DNA of 64,000 bases from Liquidambar formosana (Eukaryota; Streptophyta; Magnoliopsida; Saxifragales; Altingiaceae): NCBI GenBank assembly GCA_039720395.1, contig JBBPBK010000105.1, positions 62,001 to 126,000 of the forward strand. The letters are read 5' to 3'. Position numbers and translations under genes: made by a program. This document shows, one piece after another, positions 45,222-57,690 of this stretch. The notes below the pieces were generated by a model. It was not told the DNA's origin. It did not search any database and worked only from the letters and a program-made list of their open reading frames with translations. Position 1 is the first letter of the stretch; each line of letters starts with the position of its first letter.

Positions 45222-48200
45222 TTACACATAATACTTCTTCAATTGATCCAAATTGGTAGGACGAGCGAACTCAATTCCATCTAAATCCATGAGGCGAACA
45301 GCTCCTGCTGGCAATATCTCCTTGATAACATACGGGCCACCCCAACTTGGCTTGAACTTCCCTCGTGGATCAAAAATTGGAGCTTTGATTTCTTTCAACA
45401 CCAAATCCCCTGTCTTCAAACCTCGGTCTTTGACATGCTTGTTAAATGCTCTTGCAACCCTTCGCTGATATCCTTGCACATGATACAAGGCCCTCAATCG
45501 CCTTTCATCGAGCAATGCCAGCTCATCATAACGGTTCTTAACCCAATCTGCTTCTGCTATCTGACTCTCCATAGCAACCCGTAATGACGGTACCTCCAAC
45601 TCAATAGGCAAAACAGCCTCCATCCCATACACCAAGGAATAAGGGGTAGCCCCTGTTGATGATCTCACAGATGTTCTATAGCCCCACAAGGCTAATGGCA
45701 ACTTCTCATGCCAATCAGTGTAGGTGTCAGCTGTTTTCTGTAATATCTTCTTAACATTCTTGTTGGCGGCCTCCACTGCTCCATTAGTCTGCGGGCGATA
45801 AGGGGAGGAGAGATGGTGCACTATATTGTATTTCTGCAAAAGCTCCTTGGTTTCTTTCTGAAAGTGTTGACCATTGTCTGAAATAATCTCATGGGGTACC
45901 CCATACCTGTAGATGATATTGAGCTGTATGAACTGTGCTACCTTCTTGGCATTCAGGGTCTTGAAAGATGCTGCCTCTACCCACTTAGTGAAGTAATCGA
46001 TAGCTACCAAGATGTATTCATGCCCATTGGAGGCTTTCGGCTTAATCTGCCCAATTATATCTATTCCCCACACTGCAAACGGCCAAGGCGACGACATGCT
46101 TGTCAAAGGCATGGAAGGCAAGTGTTGTCCATTAGCAAAGACTTGACATTTGTGACACTTCTTAACATGTGCATGGCAATCTCTCTCCATTGTAAACCAA
46201 TAGTAACCCAACCTCATGATCTTCTTAGCTAGCATATAACCATTCATGTGCGGTGCTCCAACTCCTTCATGGATTTCACTAACAAGACGCTCGGCTTCTT
46301 CCTCGGTGACACACAACAGATGGACCCCGTCGTATGACCTCCGGTATAGCTTTCCTCCACACAAAACATAGTGACTTGCTAGTCTCCTCAGTGTTCTCCT
46401 ATCAACGCGGGTTGCTCCTTCAGGATACTCCCTTTCCTCAATGAATTTCATGATGTCATAGTACCAAGGATGGCCATCTTTCAACTCTCCTTCTCGAATA
46501 GAACAGCAATACACAGGTTTTTCTCTACATTCTATCACCAACGGTTTTACATTCCCACCATCCGGGATTTCCACCATGGAAGCTAGAGTTGCCAAAGCAT
46601 TGGCGAACTGATTCTTATTTCTTGACAAATAATTGAACTCTATTTCCACAAATTCTTTAGTCAAGGCTTCTAAGTATGCATGATATGGCAGCAGCTTCTC
46701 ATCACGAGTCTTCCACTCTCCCTTTATCTGGCAGATAATCAGTGCTGAATCTCCGAAAACCTCTAACTCTTTGATCCCCAATTCTAGTGCAGCTTCCAAC
46801 GCAAGGATGCAGGCTTCATACTCAGCAATGTTGTTGGTTGCTTCAAACCCTAACTTAACCGCCAAGGGTGTGAATGCTTCTTCAGGTGAAACCAGTAGGA
46901 CTCCTATCCCATACCCTCTCTTATTTGCAGCTCCGTCAAAGTATACCTTCCAAATCTTCTTTCCAATCTCCAGGACATCCTCATCGGGGAATTGATCATT
47001 GAATTGTTCTGATGACGCCACAGGGCAGCTAGCCAAGTAATCTGCAATGACACTTCCTTTCACTGACTTCTGTGTTACATACTTTATGTCGAATTTATTG
47101 AGGAGAATCGACCAACGAGCAGTTCTGTAGGATAAAACCGGCCTTTCTATCAAGTACTTCAGTGGATCCATACGGCTTATCAAGAAAACCTCATACGACA
47201 TCATGTAGTGACGTAGTTTCTGAGTTGCCCATACCAAAGCCACACAAGCCTTCTCTATGGCGTTGTACCTTACCTCATAATCTGTCATCTTCTTGCTTAG
47301 ATAGTAAATGGCATTCTCCTTTTTTGACCCCTCAAGGTACTGAGCTAGCATAGCTCCCGTCGCGGTTTCCGTGACCGACAAGTATAACAATAACGGCTCA
47401 CCTTGTCGCGGAGGAACTAGAATTGGTGGATTACTCAAATACCTTTTGATAGTCTCAAAGGCTCCTTGACATTCTTCATTCCATACCTTCGGCACACCCT
47501 TCTTAAGTAACTTGAAAATCGGCTCGCATACCATAGTCAAATTAGCAATGAACCTGCTTATGTACTGAATTCTCCCCAAGAACCCTCGAATCTGCTTTTC
47601 TGTGCTAGGCGGCTCCATCTCCACAATGGCCTTGATTTTTCCCGGATCGACCTCGATTCCCCTCTGAGTAATCATAAATCCCAATAACTTGCCCGCAGTG
47701 ACACCAAAGGCGCATTTCTGTGGATTCAACCGCAAGTTGTACTTCTTTGCTCGCTCCAGGAACCTTTCTAGTGCCCTGAAGTGTCCTTCTCGATCCACGG
47801 ACTTCACGATCATGTCGTCCACATATACTTCCACCTCCTTATGGATCATGTCGTGCAGCAATGTTGTAGCAGCTCTCTGATAGGTAGCCCCGGCATTTCT
47901 CAAACCGAACGGCATCACTTTGTAGCAATATGTTCCCCACTGTGTAATAAAGGCCGTTTTCTCCATATCTTGCGGCGCCATCTTTATCTGATTGTATCCG
48001 GAAAACCCATCCATGAAAGAGAGGAGCGCATGTCCTACAGTACTATCTACCAATACATCAATGTGAGGCAAAGGAAAATCATCCTTAGGGCTTGCTGCAT
48101 TAAGATCTCGAAAATCCACACACATCCTCACTTTTCCATCCTTTTTAGGCACGGGAACTATATTAGATAACCATTTGGGATACTCCACAACCTGTAGGAA

Positions 48201-48600
48201 CCCCGCATCGAGTTGCTTGGTTACTTCCTCCTTTACTTTCAATGCCCACTCGGGTTTCAATCTTCTCAATTTTTGCTTTACCGGCTTTTTAAGGGGATCG
48301 GTGGGGATGAAGTGCTGCACAATGTCTGGATCTATGCCGGGCATATCTTCATAAGACCATGCAAAGGCCGTTATGTTGGCCTTTAAGAGGGCTATCAGCT
48401 TTTCTTTTTCAAGTGGTGAAAGGGTTATCCCAATTTTAATTATCTTTGGCAATTCATTTGTCCCTAAATTGATTGATTCCAATTCATCCATGTTAGGTTC
48501 GGTGACACCCCTTTTCCTTCGCTCGACGAGCTCCGGGGGGACGTCATTCCTAGGATCTATATCCATGCCATAAATATCCATAGAAGAGAGAAAGGAAACA
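45222..48600 (-). CDS. gag-pol: Pol exon 2: RT, gypsy RNase H, archaeal-type RNase H, integrase (D)
   Basis: Open from the intron 3' splice site to the stop at 45222. RT has LPHIDVLVDSTVGHALLSF and YVDDMIVKS (about residue 260 of this exon). The gypsy RNase H reads LSVTETATG where DAS is expected. The archaeal-type RNase H has YFDGAANKRG (about 555), AEYEACILAL and GDSALI, but its last motif is NQFANALATL, with Asn (codon 46599-46601) for the Asp of A-C. Integrase follows: zinc-binding CHKCQ, then WGIDIIGQ, SDNGQHF and NGAVEAANKN giving D, D and E. It makes viral cDNA and inserts it into the nuclear genome. Confidence 0.93.
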
Positions 48601-48778
48601 CTGCAAGCAAAATATATAAAAGAAACACACTTCATTAAAGGAACAAACAAAAAGACACAAACTTGAAAAGGAAACAAAACTTGGTGCCACAACTATGAAA
48701 CGACTCCTAACTCCACAAAGTGGGATAGGCGGACACACTTTATTGAAAGCAGGAAAGACTTCTAACTAAGGAACCTAC
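48601..48778 (-). other. Spliceosomal intron between protease and RT (D)
   Basis: 178 bp, donor GTAGGT (from 48778), acceptor TTGCTTGCAG (to 48601), with a TAG directly at the donor that stops the unspliced frame after LPDSSL. Joined exons give 6951 nt, divisible by three. Unspliced RNA yields gag-protease only and spliced RNA the full polyprotein, so splicing may set the gag to pol ratio. Confidence 0.88.
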
Positions 48779-51700
48779 AAGCTACTATCAGGCAAGTCAT
48801 GATCTTCCTCTTCAAGGATCTCTGCAATGGCTCCATCTTCTAGGTACCAATTGTGAAGTGGCATGGTTGCATGGTGAATTGACGAATCTTGGAAATCTTC
48901 TGTTGCTGACTCCCCCAAAGTAAGAACCATATCTTGGAACATGGTGACCATGGTTTCAGAATCCATGTGCTCCACCCAATCTTCTTTCTTCTTTCCCATA
49001 GAATTGTACCAACTTGTCAAGCTCTGAGGATTCAGCCCCTCTGTAAAGTACTTGTCACAAGAATCTCTATCTGCCAATGCTGGATCAGAACTTGGGTAAA
49101 AAGTGCAATAGTGTGGTGGCTCTTCCTTTCCGAACTCTTGCTCGCCTTCGAACTCCATAGTAAGGACCATGTCTTGAAACAAAGTGACCATGGTGTCAGA
49201 ATCCATGTGCTCCACCCAATCTTCTTCTTTCCTCTCCCAATAACTGTCATTGATGGCTTCATCATCCACCATTTCAGCGGTGATTGGATACCACTCGGTG
49301 AAGAAAATCTCAAACCCCGGGATTCTGATCTTGGTTGTTGGATTGAACATAGGCTCTGGGAACCCACAGTACAGGAAGTCATCCCCTTCCTTGATGAAAC
49401 AGCCATTCAGAGTCGGCCTGTACGGTGAAATCTTAAAGTCTGGCACCCTTCCTTCTGCTCTAGCTTTTCCCTTCTCCTTATTCCTCCTTGTCATTTCTGC
49501 ATAGTCATTCTTAGTGGGCTCATATCCTAACCCAAAAGTGTAGGAAACAACCCGACTTTGAACAGAATGGGGAATTCCTTGTTGGCGACGCCCTAGGCCC
49601 ATACCCGGGAAGAAATTCATTTTCCGCATTATCTCACCAACATGTAAATTACCATGGGGACAATAGTCAAGGGGGATCAGTTCTTCCTTTTCCAACTCCT
49701 TTTCAATGCATTGCACATACTCAAACCCAGACAAGGGTATCTCAATTGATTCCCGTTTTATTTCACATATAGGTATACCCGCCATTTTCAAATCATAGTC
49801 CCCTTGAAGTGTAACAATGGCTCCCTCATGTGGGAACTTTACCTTTTGATGCAATGATGATGGTACAGCCCCAGCGGGATGAATCCAAGGCCTTCCCAAT
49901 AACAGATTGAAACATGACGGCACATCCAAGACTTGAAACTCCACTCTGAACTCCGTGGGTCCCATGATTAAAGGTAGAGTGACCATCCCAATTACTTCTC
50001 TACGGGTATTATCATACGCCCTTACTGTCTGCCCTGATGGAGTGAAATCAGTGGGCCCCAAGCCCAAAACAGTTGCAGTTCTCAAGGGACACACATTCAG
50101 TGCAGAACCATTATCAATTAAGACCGTGGGAACCCTCTTTCCCATGGTGTCAACAGTTATGTGCAAAGCTTGGGAGTGGCTTGGCCCACTCTTAGGTAAG
50201 TCAGCTTCTGTGAACACTATAGTGGAATTCTTCGGAGTAGGGTTTACTAGATTCACCAATCCCTCAGGAGACAAATCAACCGGAACCTGTATCTGGTTTA
50301 ACAACTTCAGCACTGTCTGTCTGTGTTTGTAAGAGGCCATAAGCAAGCCCCAGATGGTGATATTGGCATTGGTCTTCTTCAATTGTCGGAGTATTTCATC
50401 CTCTTCTTCTTGCACATCAAGGCGCTTATCTAACTCACCCAGTGGATTATCAGATTCCAAGTGCGGAGGTTTGAAATGACGGCCCCCTCTTGTCATGTGG
50501 TCTACTTCTTCATCACTAGCCCATATGTCATCAATTTCATTTGTGTCACCCATCAGGTCATCCCATTCAATCATGTCAATGTCCTCCATCTGCACCTCTT
50601 CGGGTATATCATCCCAGCCCGTAGGAATTATGGGCTCACTTGGCAATGGATCAGGATAAAGCACATAGTAATCAAACCTCCCCGAAGGTTCTCCCAATAA
50701 CCCCACTTGAGGGTCTCCTGCTTCGTACCTTTCTTTCAGCTGCTGTTGGATGGACTTCTTTGGCAATTGCAGGGTCTTTTGATCAATGAGGTCTTGAACG
50801 ACCTTTCTCAACATAGCGCAGTCCTCAGTGTCATGGCCGGGTATACCATGGTATTGGCAATACTGATGGGGTGTTTGGGGTCTTGGCTTTGGAGGGTGAG
50901 GTATGATAAGGCCTTGGTTGCAGCATTGGTGAAAGGCTTGGGCCAAGGACATGGGTAATGGAGTGTATTGTCTTATGGGTAGGCAAGGTCGAGATGGGTC
51001 GGCTTCAATGGCATTTATGGAGTTGGATGAATTATGAGAGGGAAGTGGATTTTGAGTGACATTTGGGCGATTTGGTGGAGTTGGTGGTGAGATGATTTGC
51101 TTGTCAAGTAAGTCTTGGATCTCATGCCTAAGGCGATAGCAACGGTTGGTTGAGTGGCCTTTGGCTTGGTGGAATTTGCAGTATTCATTCTCATCGTAGC
51201 TCTTGGGCAATGGGTTTGGTGGTGGTCTTGGGTCGAGAGGTTTCAACAGGCCTCGGCTTTTTAGCTTTTCAAGTACTTTCTCAAGTGGCATATGCAGCTC
51301 GGTGAATTGGCGAGGTGGGTTGGTGTCATTTAGGGAGATGGGTTGAATGGGTTGGGCTATGGCATTGACCTCGGCATTGTTTTTCCCAGCAAAGTTCGGC
51401 CTGCGGCTCTTTTGGACTTCTTCTGTCTTGATTGACCCATCGGCAATGGCATCCTCAACTTGTGTACCTGCTCCTATAAGAGCCTTGAAATTAGGGAAGT
51501 AGTGAGCAAAGAGGTGCTTGTGATACACCGGCAATAGGTTCTTAACCACCAACTGAATCTGATCTTCCTCATTCGGTCTATCTGCCATTCTCGAGGCCTT
51601 TTGCCTCCACCTTGTAATGAAAGCGGAAAAGGTCTCATTAGCCCCTTGTTTTGTGGTCTCTAGGTCCCTTCTTGTGACATCCACCTCAGTGTTGTACTTG

Positions 51701-52350
51701 TAGTGCTCTGAAAACTCATTACATATGTCTTCCCAAGTTCGGGTTCTATTCTCATCTAAGGCTAGGAACCATTTTAAAGCAGAAGTGGCTAGGGTTTCAT
51801 GGAACATTTGGGCCAAGAGTTCATCTGTCGCTCCTCGAGGGTGCATAGCTCGTACATACATCTTCAAATGGGTCTTAGGGCAACCCGTTCCATCGAACTT
51901 TTCTAATTCAGGCATCTTGAATTGTAGTGGAATACGAGCTTGAGGAAACAAAGATAGGGTACGTACATCCACCATGTCATCTGTCCTACGGATTCCCTTT
52001 ATAGTTCTCTCTAAGGCTTCTACCTTACTAGCCAACACAGAGTCTGTATCAGAGGTCTTCCCCTTACTTCCCCCTTCCAGGTTAAAAACTTCAGGTGATT
52101 CATTCCCTTTGGGCTGAGTACTTCCCCCATCATTGGTCTTAGTGCCTTCTCCAGACTGGGTCCCATTTTCAGTGTTATCCCCCGGGGTACGACCATTATT
52201 CTGTTCGGGTTCGGACATCTTATGTTGGATATCTTGGGCCATTTTCAATGCTCTCTCGGATACATCAGTGGTGTAATCAAGTTTGGTCATGATAGCCTTC
52301 AAACAAGTCTCAACATCAAAACCCCCTTCACTAGTTGCTTCGTCGGCCAT
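48779..52350 (-). CDS. gag-pol: Gag-protease, exon 1 of the polyprotein (D)
   Basis: Start ATG 52350 (MADEATSEGG), matching A; an in-frame TGA lies shortly upstream of it. Gag core about residues 140-300 (LKMYVRAMHPRGATDELLAQ, ALKWFLALDENRTRTWED). CHHC knuckles are near 395 (YCKFHQAKGHSTNRC) and 502 (YCQYHGIPGHDTEDC). Aspartic protease LIDNGSALNV is near 745. G-patch-like FFPGMGLGRRQQGIP is near 913. The acidic linker holds two copies of EDWVEHMDS.TMVT.FQDMVLT with a YPSSDPA module between. No stop or frameshift; unspliced translation ends at 48775. Confidence 0.93.
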
Positions 52351-53076
52351 ATCTGACTGGTTGGTAGAATCAATCTTCACTAAGCGCCCTTGCTGGTCGC
52401 GGATCCAAGCCAGTACGTCCTCTCACTCCTCTACGAAAGGGAACAATCAGTCTCTCATCCTAAGGGTATGTCCTAGGCTTCCATATTTGTCTCAATGACT
52501 TCACGCCATATATACTCAATTAGTCCCTTTTAATCCAATCACCTTTGCAAGGGTCATGGGCGAAAGGTACGTATTAAGGATATAGGGTGCAAAGGTCCTC
52601 TATTAATTTTTCCGTTAAGCACATCACAAACACGGTCATGATATCATTACAAACAATGTGGGTGCATAAGGGTGAAACCATAGTGTCCTACAAGTCTGTC
52701 TATATGGACTAATGATAAGGGTAGGCTGGGGTCCTTCACTTGCTTGAGCAATCTTTATACCTAACCACATGTGGCATCAGGAACGCCGCGTGGGTCCAGC
52801 AGTACGTGATTAACTCATTTAATATACCCAAGGGCAAGCCCAAGGGTACTTGGCAAGAGAGGTTGAGAGCTTTCGCCCCAACTCATGGAATCAGGAAAAC
52901 CAAGGTTGAGGCTAGGCCCGTCAGTGGCAAGGGACATCGATCCTAACATGCAAGAGTTTGCGCACACAATGCAATAAATGAAAGCACACAATCAAGCGAA
53001 TGCAATGTGATTGATTTTAATTAAACAAAAGAAATTAACTTAGCCCAATCAAATTGTATAGAGTCTAGCCCACAAG
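52351..53076 (-). other. 5' leader between PBS and gag (D)
   Basis: About 730 nt without a supported gene. The PBS-proximal part is about 94% like A's leader by eye, including TCTGTCTATATGGACTAATG and GAACGCCGCGTGGGTCCAGC, while the pol genes of A and D differ far more. Confidence 0.6.
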
Positions 53077-53094
53077 TCCCCAGCAGAGTCGCCA
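53077..53094 (-). promoter_or_regulatory. Primer binding site (D)
   Basis: TGGCGACTCTGCTGGGGA on the minus strand, four bases after the LTR end. It differs by one base from A's site. Confidence 0.75.
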
Positions 53095-53098
53095 ATTC

Positions 53099-56014
53099 TG
53101 TGGACCCCAGAAATGGTTAAGGCCCACAGGAGGGTTTAAACGTCGCCAATCTGTGGACCCAGGAAAAGAGGGCCCACGAATGGGTTTGGAAAAAGAAAGG
53201 AGTCGCCACCTTATTTTTTAAAGGAAACAAGGAAAACCCTAAAAACAGTTTTGTTTTAGGAAAACAAAAGATTGACTCCATATTTAAAAATGGAAAGGCA
53301 AATGATCTTTTGGAAACCAGAGAATTCGGGGATTCGGAGGCTAAGTTATGATATGGGAAGGTTCTAGGCAAAGCCTATAGGCACCCATATCGCCCTAAAC
53401 GGTCTCTTAATTTAATTGGGCTAAATCAAAGTCTTAATCACACATAAATCAACAGTTATCATCACAAGACAGCATGCATATCATTCATTCATTCATCCAT
53501 ATAATCATGTAAATCAAAGAAAAAAACAGAAAAAAGAAGGAGGGGGAGAAAACCTAGGATACTTAGTATCCTAGGGCGGACTTGAACATCACGAAGAGCG
53601 CCTACGTACCATGTATGGAAATACATGGATCAAAGTCCACGTAGTTCGAAAGGGAATAGGGTTATAACCTAATCAAGGCCTATGGTAAACCCTAAATTTC
53701 CTTTCATATGAAATATGGTAAGTTTCCAAAAAACAAATGATTCTTCAAAAGATTTTTGGTAAATATGGGATTTGATAAAGATGGAAACTTTGATTTAAAA
53801 GGCAATTTTTACGAAAGGAAACTATAGGAATCTACCATACCCCTCTATTAGGAAACAACCCTAGGGGGGAGAAAGGGAAAGTTTCAAGGAAAAGGAAAGA
53901 AGGGTGAATTGGGGCACCCTCACACCCTACTTACCTTAAGCGAAAGCAACCTGTCAAAGTAACCACCCTATTGCATAGGGTAATTACCTTATTTGTAAGA
54001 TTTCATCTCACAATAGCCAAAATAACCACCCCACATTGGTGGGGTAGTTGCACCTGTTGTACCTGTCAAAGCACCTGCAATTTCCATGCAAACATACCAA
54101 AAATGCCAACCAAACAAGCTAGATTCCAAATCAAGCCATTATCATGCCCAAACATGGGCTAACACATGCTCAAAATATCATATCAAGGACAAATAACAGA
54201 TCTGGACAGAATTGAAATAAGGCTTAAAATCAACCACAAGTCATGCAACAACATGAATCATAAGCTAACTAAAACCCTAATTCAACCCTACATGCAATGA
54301 CATGCAAAAAACCCTAAAATCAACTAGAAATATCATAGTTATCAAATATGCAGCACATATATATCAACCATGAAGAAAACACAAAGAAAAACCCTAAGCT
54401 ATCATGCTATATGCTACTTTCCTAATACAAGGATGAATGAAACCCTAGAATCACAATTGTGCTAAAAAACACATAGAATAACTCTAAATCATGCAAAGCC
54501 CATCATAGACACCATGCTAATCATGCATATTAATCAATAGAAGCATCCACACATGAGAGAAATACAAGCTTGCACATGAAATATAGCTATTCTAAGCATA
54601 AACTCAATTTCAGCACTAAGGAAACCCTAGAATCCCAAACATGCAGTAAATCACAGGGAACATCATCCTAGCATATTAAACAGCCCATAAATATTATCCT
54701 AATCATGCATACATTCCAATGGAAGCAACAAAACACAATAAAAACATAAGCTCTAATATGCCAAAGAGTTATTTCATGCAGAAAACCTTTTTAAGCACCT
54801 AAGAAACCCTAAAGTCCCAAACATGCAGTAAATCACATGGAATAACATCCTAGCATACTAAACAGCCCACAAATATGATCCTAAACATGCATACTAACTA
54901 ATAGAAATAGCAAAACACAACAAAAACACAAACTTTAATATGCAAAAGAGTTATTTCATGCAGAAAACCGTTTTAAGCACCTAAGAAACCCTAAAGTCCC
55001 AAACATGCAGTAAATCACATGGAATAACATCCTAGCATACTAAACAGCCCACAAATATGATCCTAAACATGCATGGAAGCAACAAGACATGATAAAAACA
55101 CAAGCTCTAATATGCAATCATCCTATTCTATGCAAAAACCCTAACTTTAAAAGAGAGAAGAGGAGGAAGGGGGGAATACCTATGGTGAAGTATCCTTTTG
55201 CTGCTGTAGGGTGTCCTCCTTCTCTTGTGTACTGCTGGGAGTTCCTTCCTTCAAGCCTTCAAGCAATGCTCCAGCCCCCCTCCAAGCTTACTCTCACACT
55301 CTCTCACTCAAAGTATAGGTTAAACTACCCTAAGGATGGCTGCCATAGCCTCCAAGTCTCACACAAAGTGCCTCCCAAGTGTCCCCCTATTGCTGAAGTA
55401 TAAGGGGGTATTTATAGGGATTGAGGGAAAACCCTCAATGGTTGGGATTAAAACCCTAGGGATTGATCCAAGGGCTCTTAGAGGTTACCTTGGGGCTCAA
55501 GTAGGTCAAATAAGGCTGAAATTAGGGTTAAATGGCGGCCAAAGGCGAGCAAATCCGAGAAAATAGGGTGGGAGCCGCGTCAAGGCTCAAAAAAGGAAAG
55601 TGGCTCGGGTGACCACCTGGGGCTGGGCGGCTAGCAGCCTGGGCCCAGGCGGCTAGCCGCCCAGGCCTGGGTGGTCACCCGAGGCTCTGTCAGCATATGC
55701 CCATTTTTGACCCCTTTGACTTCTAAATGTGTTTTAGGGTTCAAATTAACTCCGATTTTGACGAAACGAAAGCCAAAACGACCGTGTTTCGAAGGGGAAT
55801 GTAATTTGAGTCACTTGAAGGCAAGAAACCCTAGCCATGGCTGCATGGTTGGGTCCTACAAAGGTGGTTAACCGCTATGCCTCACCATCGCTTAGCTTAG
55901 GTATGCACATAGGGTTGCACCGAATGCTTTCCAATTCGAAATTCAACCTCCCTAAACACATTTGGGGATGAAATTAAGACCAATCAAGGTCAAATGAGTA
56001 GTCATAGAGTGAAA
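53099..56014 (-). repeat. Element D 5' LTR, interrupted by E
   Basis: Matches 35039-37954 with about four differences by eye, then stops at GTGAAA, where the copia LTR begins. The missing 376 or so bases should follow E's other end. TGAAA (56010-56014) is the expected target duplication of E. Confidence 0.93.
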
Positions 56015-57670
56015 TGTTGGGAATCGAACAAGAGGGAAAAATACAAAGGCGGAATATAAAAATTTTCCTACGATTCCCAATCCCATGAATCTAACTATGC
56101 ATAACACAAAATCAAACCCTAACTACAAAGAGGGTTAGAACACTTACAGAATTTTTGTCTTCTCCTTTTCGCTCCAAGCTTTGATTCCGGACAGCGATGA
56201 ATGAGCAGCCCAAGTGTGCTGCCTCCAACGGTATCCACACCTAGCTAGAGCTTCAAGTCCTTTCTTTCTTCTTCCTTGTTGTTGCTAGAGGTGGAGAAGA
56301 GAGAGAGAGAGAAGAGAGCCTCCAAGGGGCTGGACGGTTAGGGTTTATTGTGCAAGCCTATTATGCCATGTCACACATAAGTGTGACTTATATAGGCAGC
56401 CCACTAAAGGGGGCTGGCCATGGGGAAGAAACCCTAATAGGGTTATGTGTAATTACTCTTAATTGCACATTAACCCCTATTATTTGTATCAAATACAAAT
56501 AGGCCTATAAAGAACTATTCTTTATTCACTAAAACCCTTTCTCTCATAAACTTTAAAGCCCTTCTTGCATGATCAGTGTGTGACCCATTGGGTTCACATC
56601 ATTAAGTAGTAGGAATAGCACGAGGTGTGCACAATGGAACTCTTTCCATTTAGGGTCTAACTGGAACTCCTTCCAATTCCCTAATTGATTATAACTCACT
56701 TATATCAATTAGGGCTTCTACTAACCATGAGTAACACCTAGCATATGGCTCATGGTGTGGTCCTTAATGAGGTGAATAGTCATTTACAAAGAACCCTTCT
56801 GTTATAGTTTATAGGTTACAATTGCATCCTTCCTTCAACACAATGTCTCCAATTAAACTAATAGGACATGGAAGTCTGTCAAGTCCCTAGTTTAATTACT
56901 TTATACTCAATCATGAATATCAACTCATTGATGAACTCATGAAACTCTTTTCATATTCATCCTACCATGGCCATGGATTTAATGAGTTATATTATGAATG
57001 CTATATGAGACATTCTCTCTCTTTTTCCTGAGAGTGATGGATCCCTTGTTGATCACTCACATGCCTTCATATACATAGCAGTAGGGCCAATGAACACCTT
57101 TGTAGACCCCTGAATAGGATCTGCACTTAGTGTTATCAAACTTCTAAAGCTACATGCATAAGACAACTATGGTGTCTCAGGTCTAAGGATTACTTGTACC
57201 ACTATAACAATGAGAAACTGATTGACAGGCAGGAAAAACTCCATTCAGTTTATCTCATATCTTTGGTCACATTCAGTGTACCTATTCTCGTAATAGGCAC
57301 CCACTTGTTGGTTGTAGTGTCTCCACACAAATAGCTTGAGACTAGCTATCCTCCTATAGAGTCAACCTAACAAGTGCTAGTCCTATGGTTCATTATTGTC
57401 CATCATAGTGAACCTTCAACTAGGAATGCTTTAGGAGTTTAGTACAGAGATATATCTACAGTCTCAAAATTACAACTCTTTGTAATTCCATATTCTCAAC
57501 TCTAACTCCATGGACATATTATGTAAATATAAATGATGCATATAAACATAATAGAATAAGCCCTTTTATTAAATCAATAATAAATGTGACATACATAAAT
57601 GAAATCAAATGATTGTTCCTAATCCCTAAACAATCATCTCTATGATTGGCTCTAGGGCATAATCCTAACA
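56015..57670 (-). repeat. Element E 3' LTR, 1656 bp
   Basis: On the minus strand TGTTAGGATTATGCCCTAGA at 57670 to CGATTCCCAACA at 56015, TG...CA ended. A TATATAAG-type box lies near 56388. It interrupts D's 5' LTR. Confidence 0.88.
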
Positions 57671-57690
57671 ATCTCCCACTTGCACTAAAG
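57671..57690 (-). promoter_or_regulatory. Polypurine tract (E)
   Basis: CTTTAGTGCAAGTGGGAGAT on the minus strand, directly before the LTR start; typical of copia elements. Confidence 0.8.

Larger units (their letters stand above)
35039..56014 (-). mobile_element. Element D: young, nearly complete gypsy element with two antisense genes
   Basis: LTRs at 35039-38330 and 53099-56014 (the second cut by E). By eye I find four differences in the roughly 2.98 kb they share, so the insertion is recent. gag-pro-pol is free of stops and frameshifts and becomes one frame of 2317 codons when the 178 bp intron is removed. On the opposite strand lie a seven-exon PMD gene and a DUF7745-like ORF. Compared with A and B the element is more diverged, with different LTRs and a different hairpin array, but the plan is the same. 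Confidence 0.94.
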
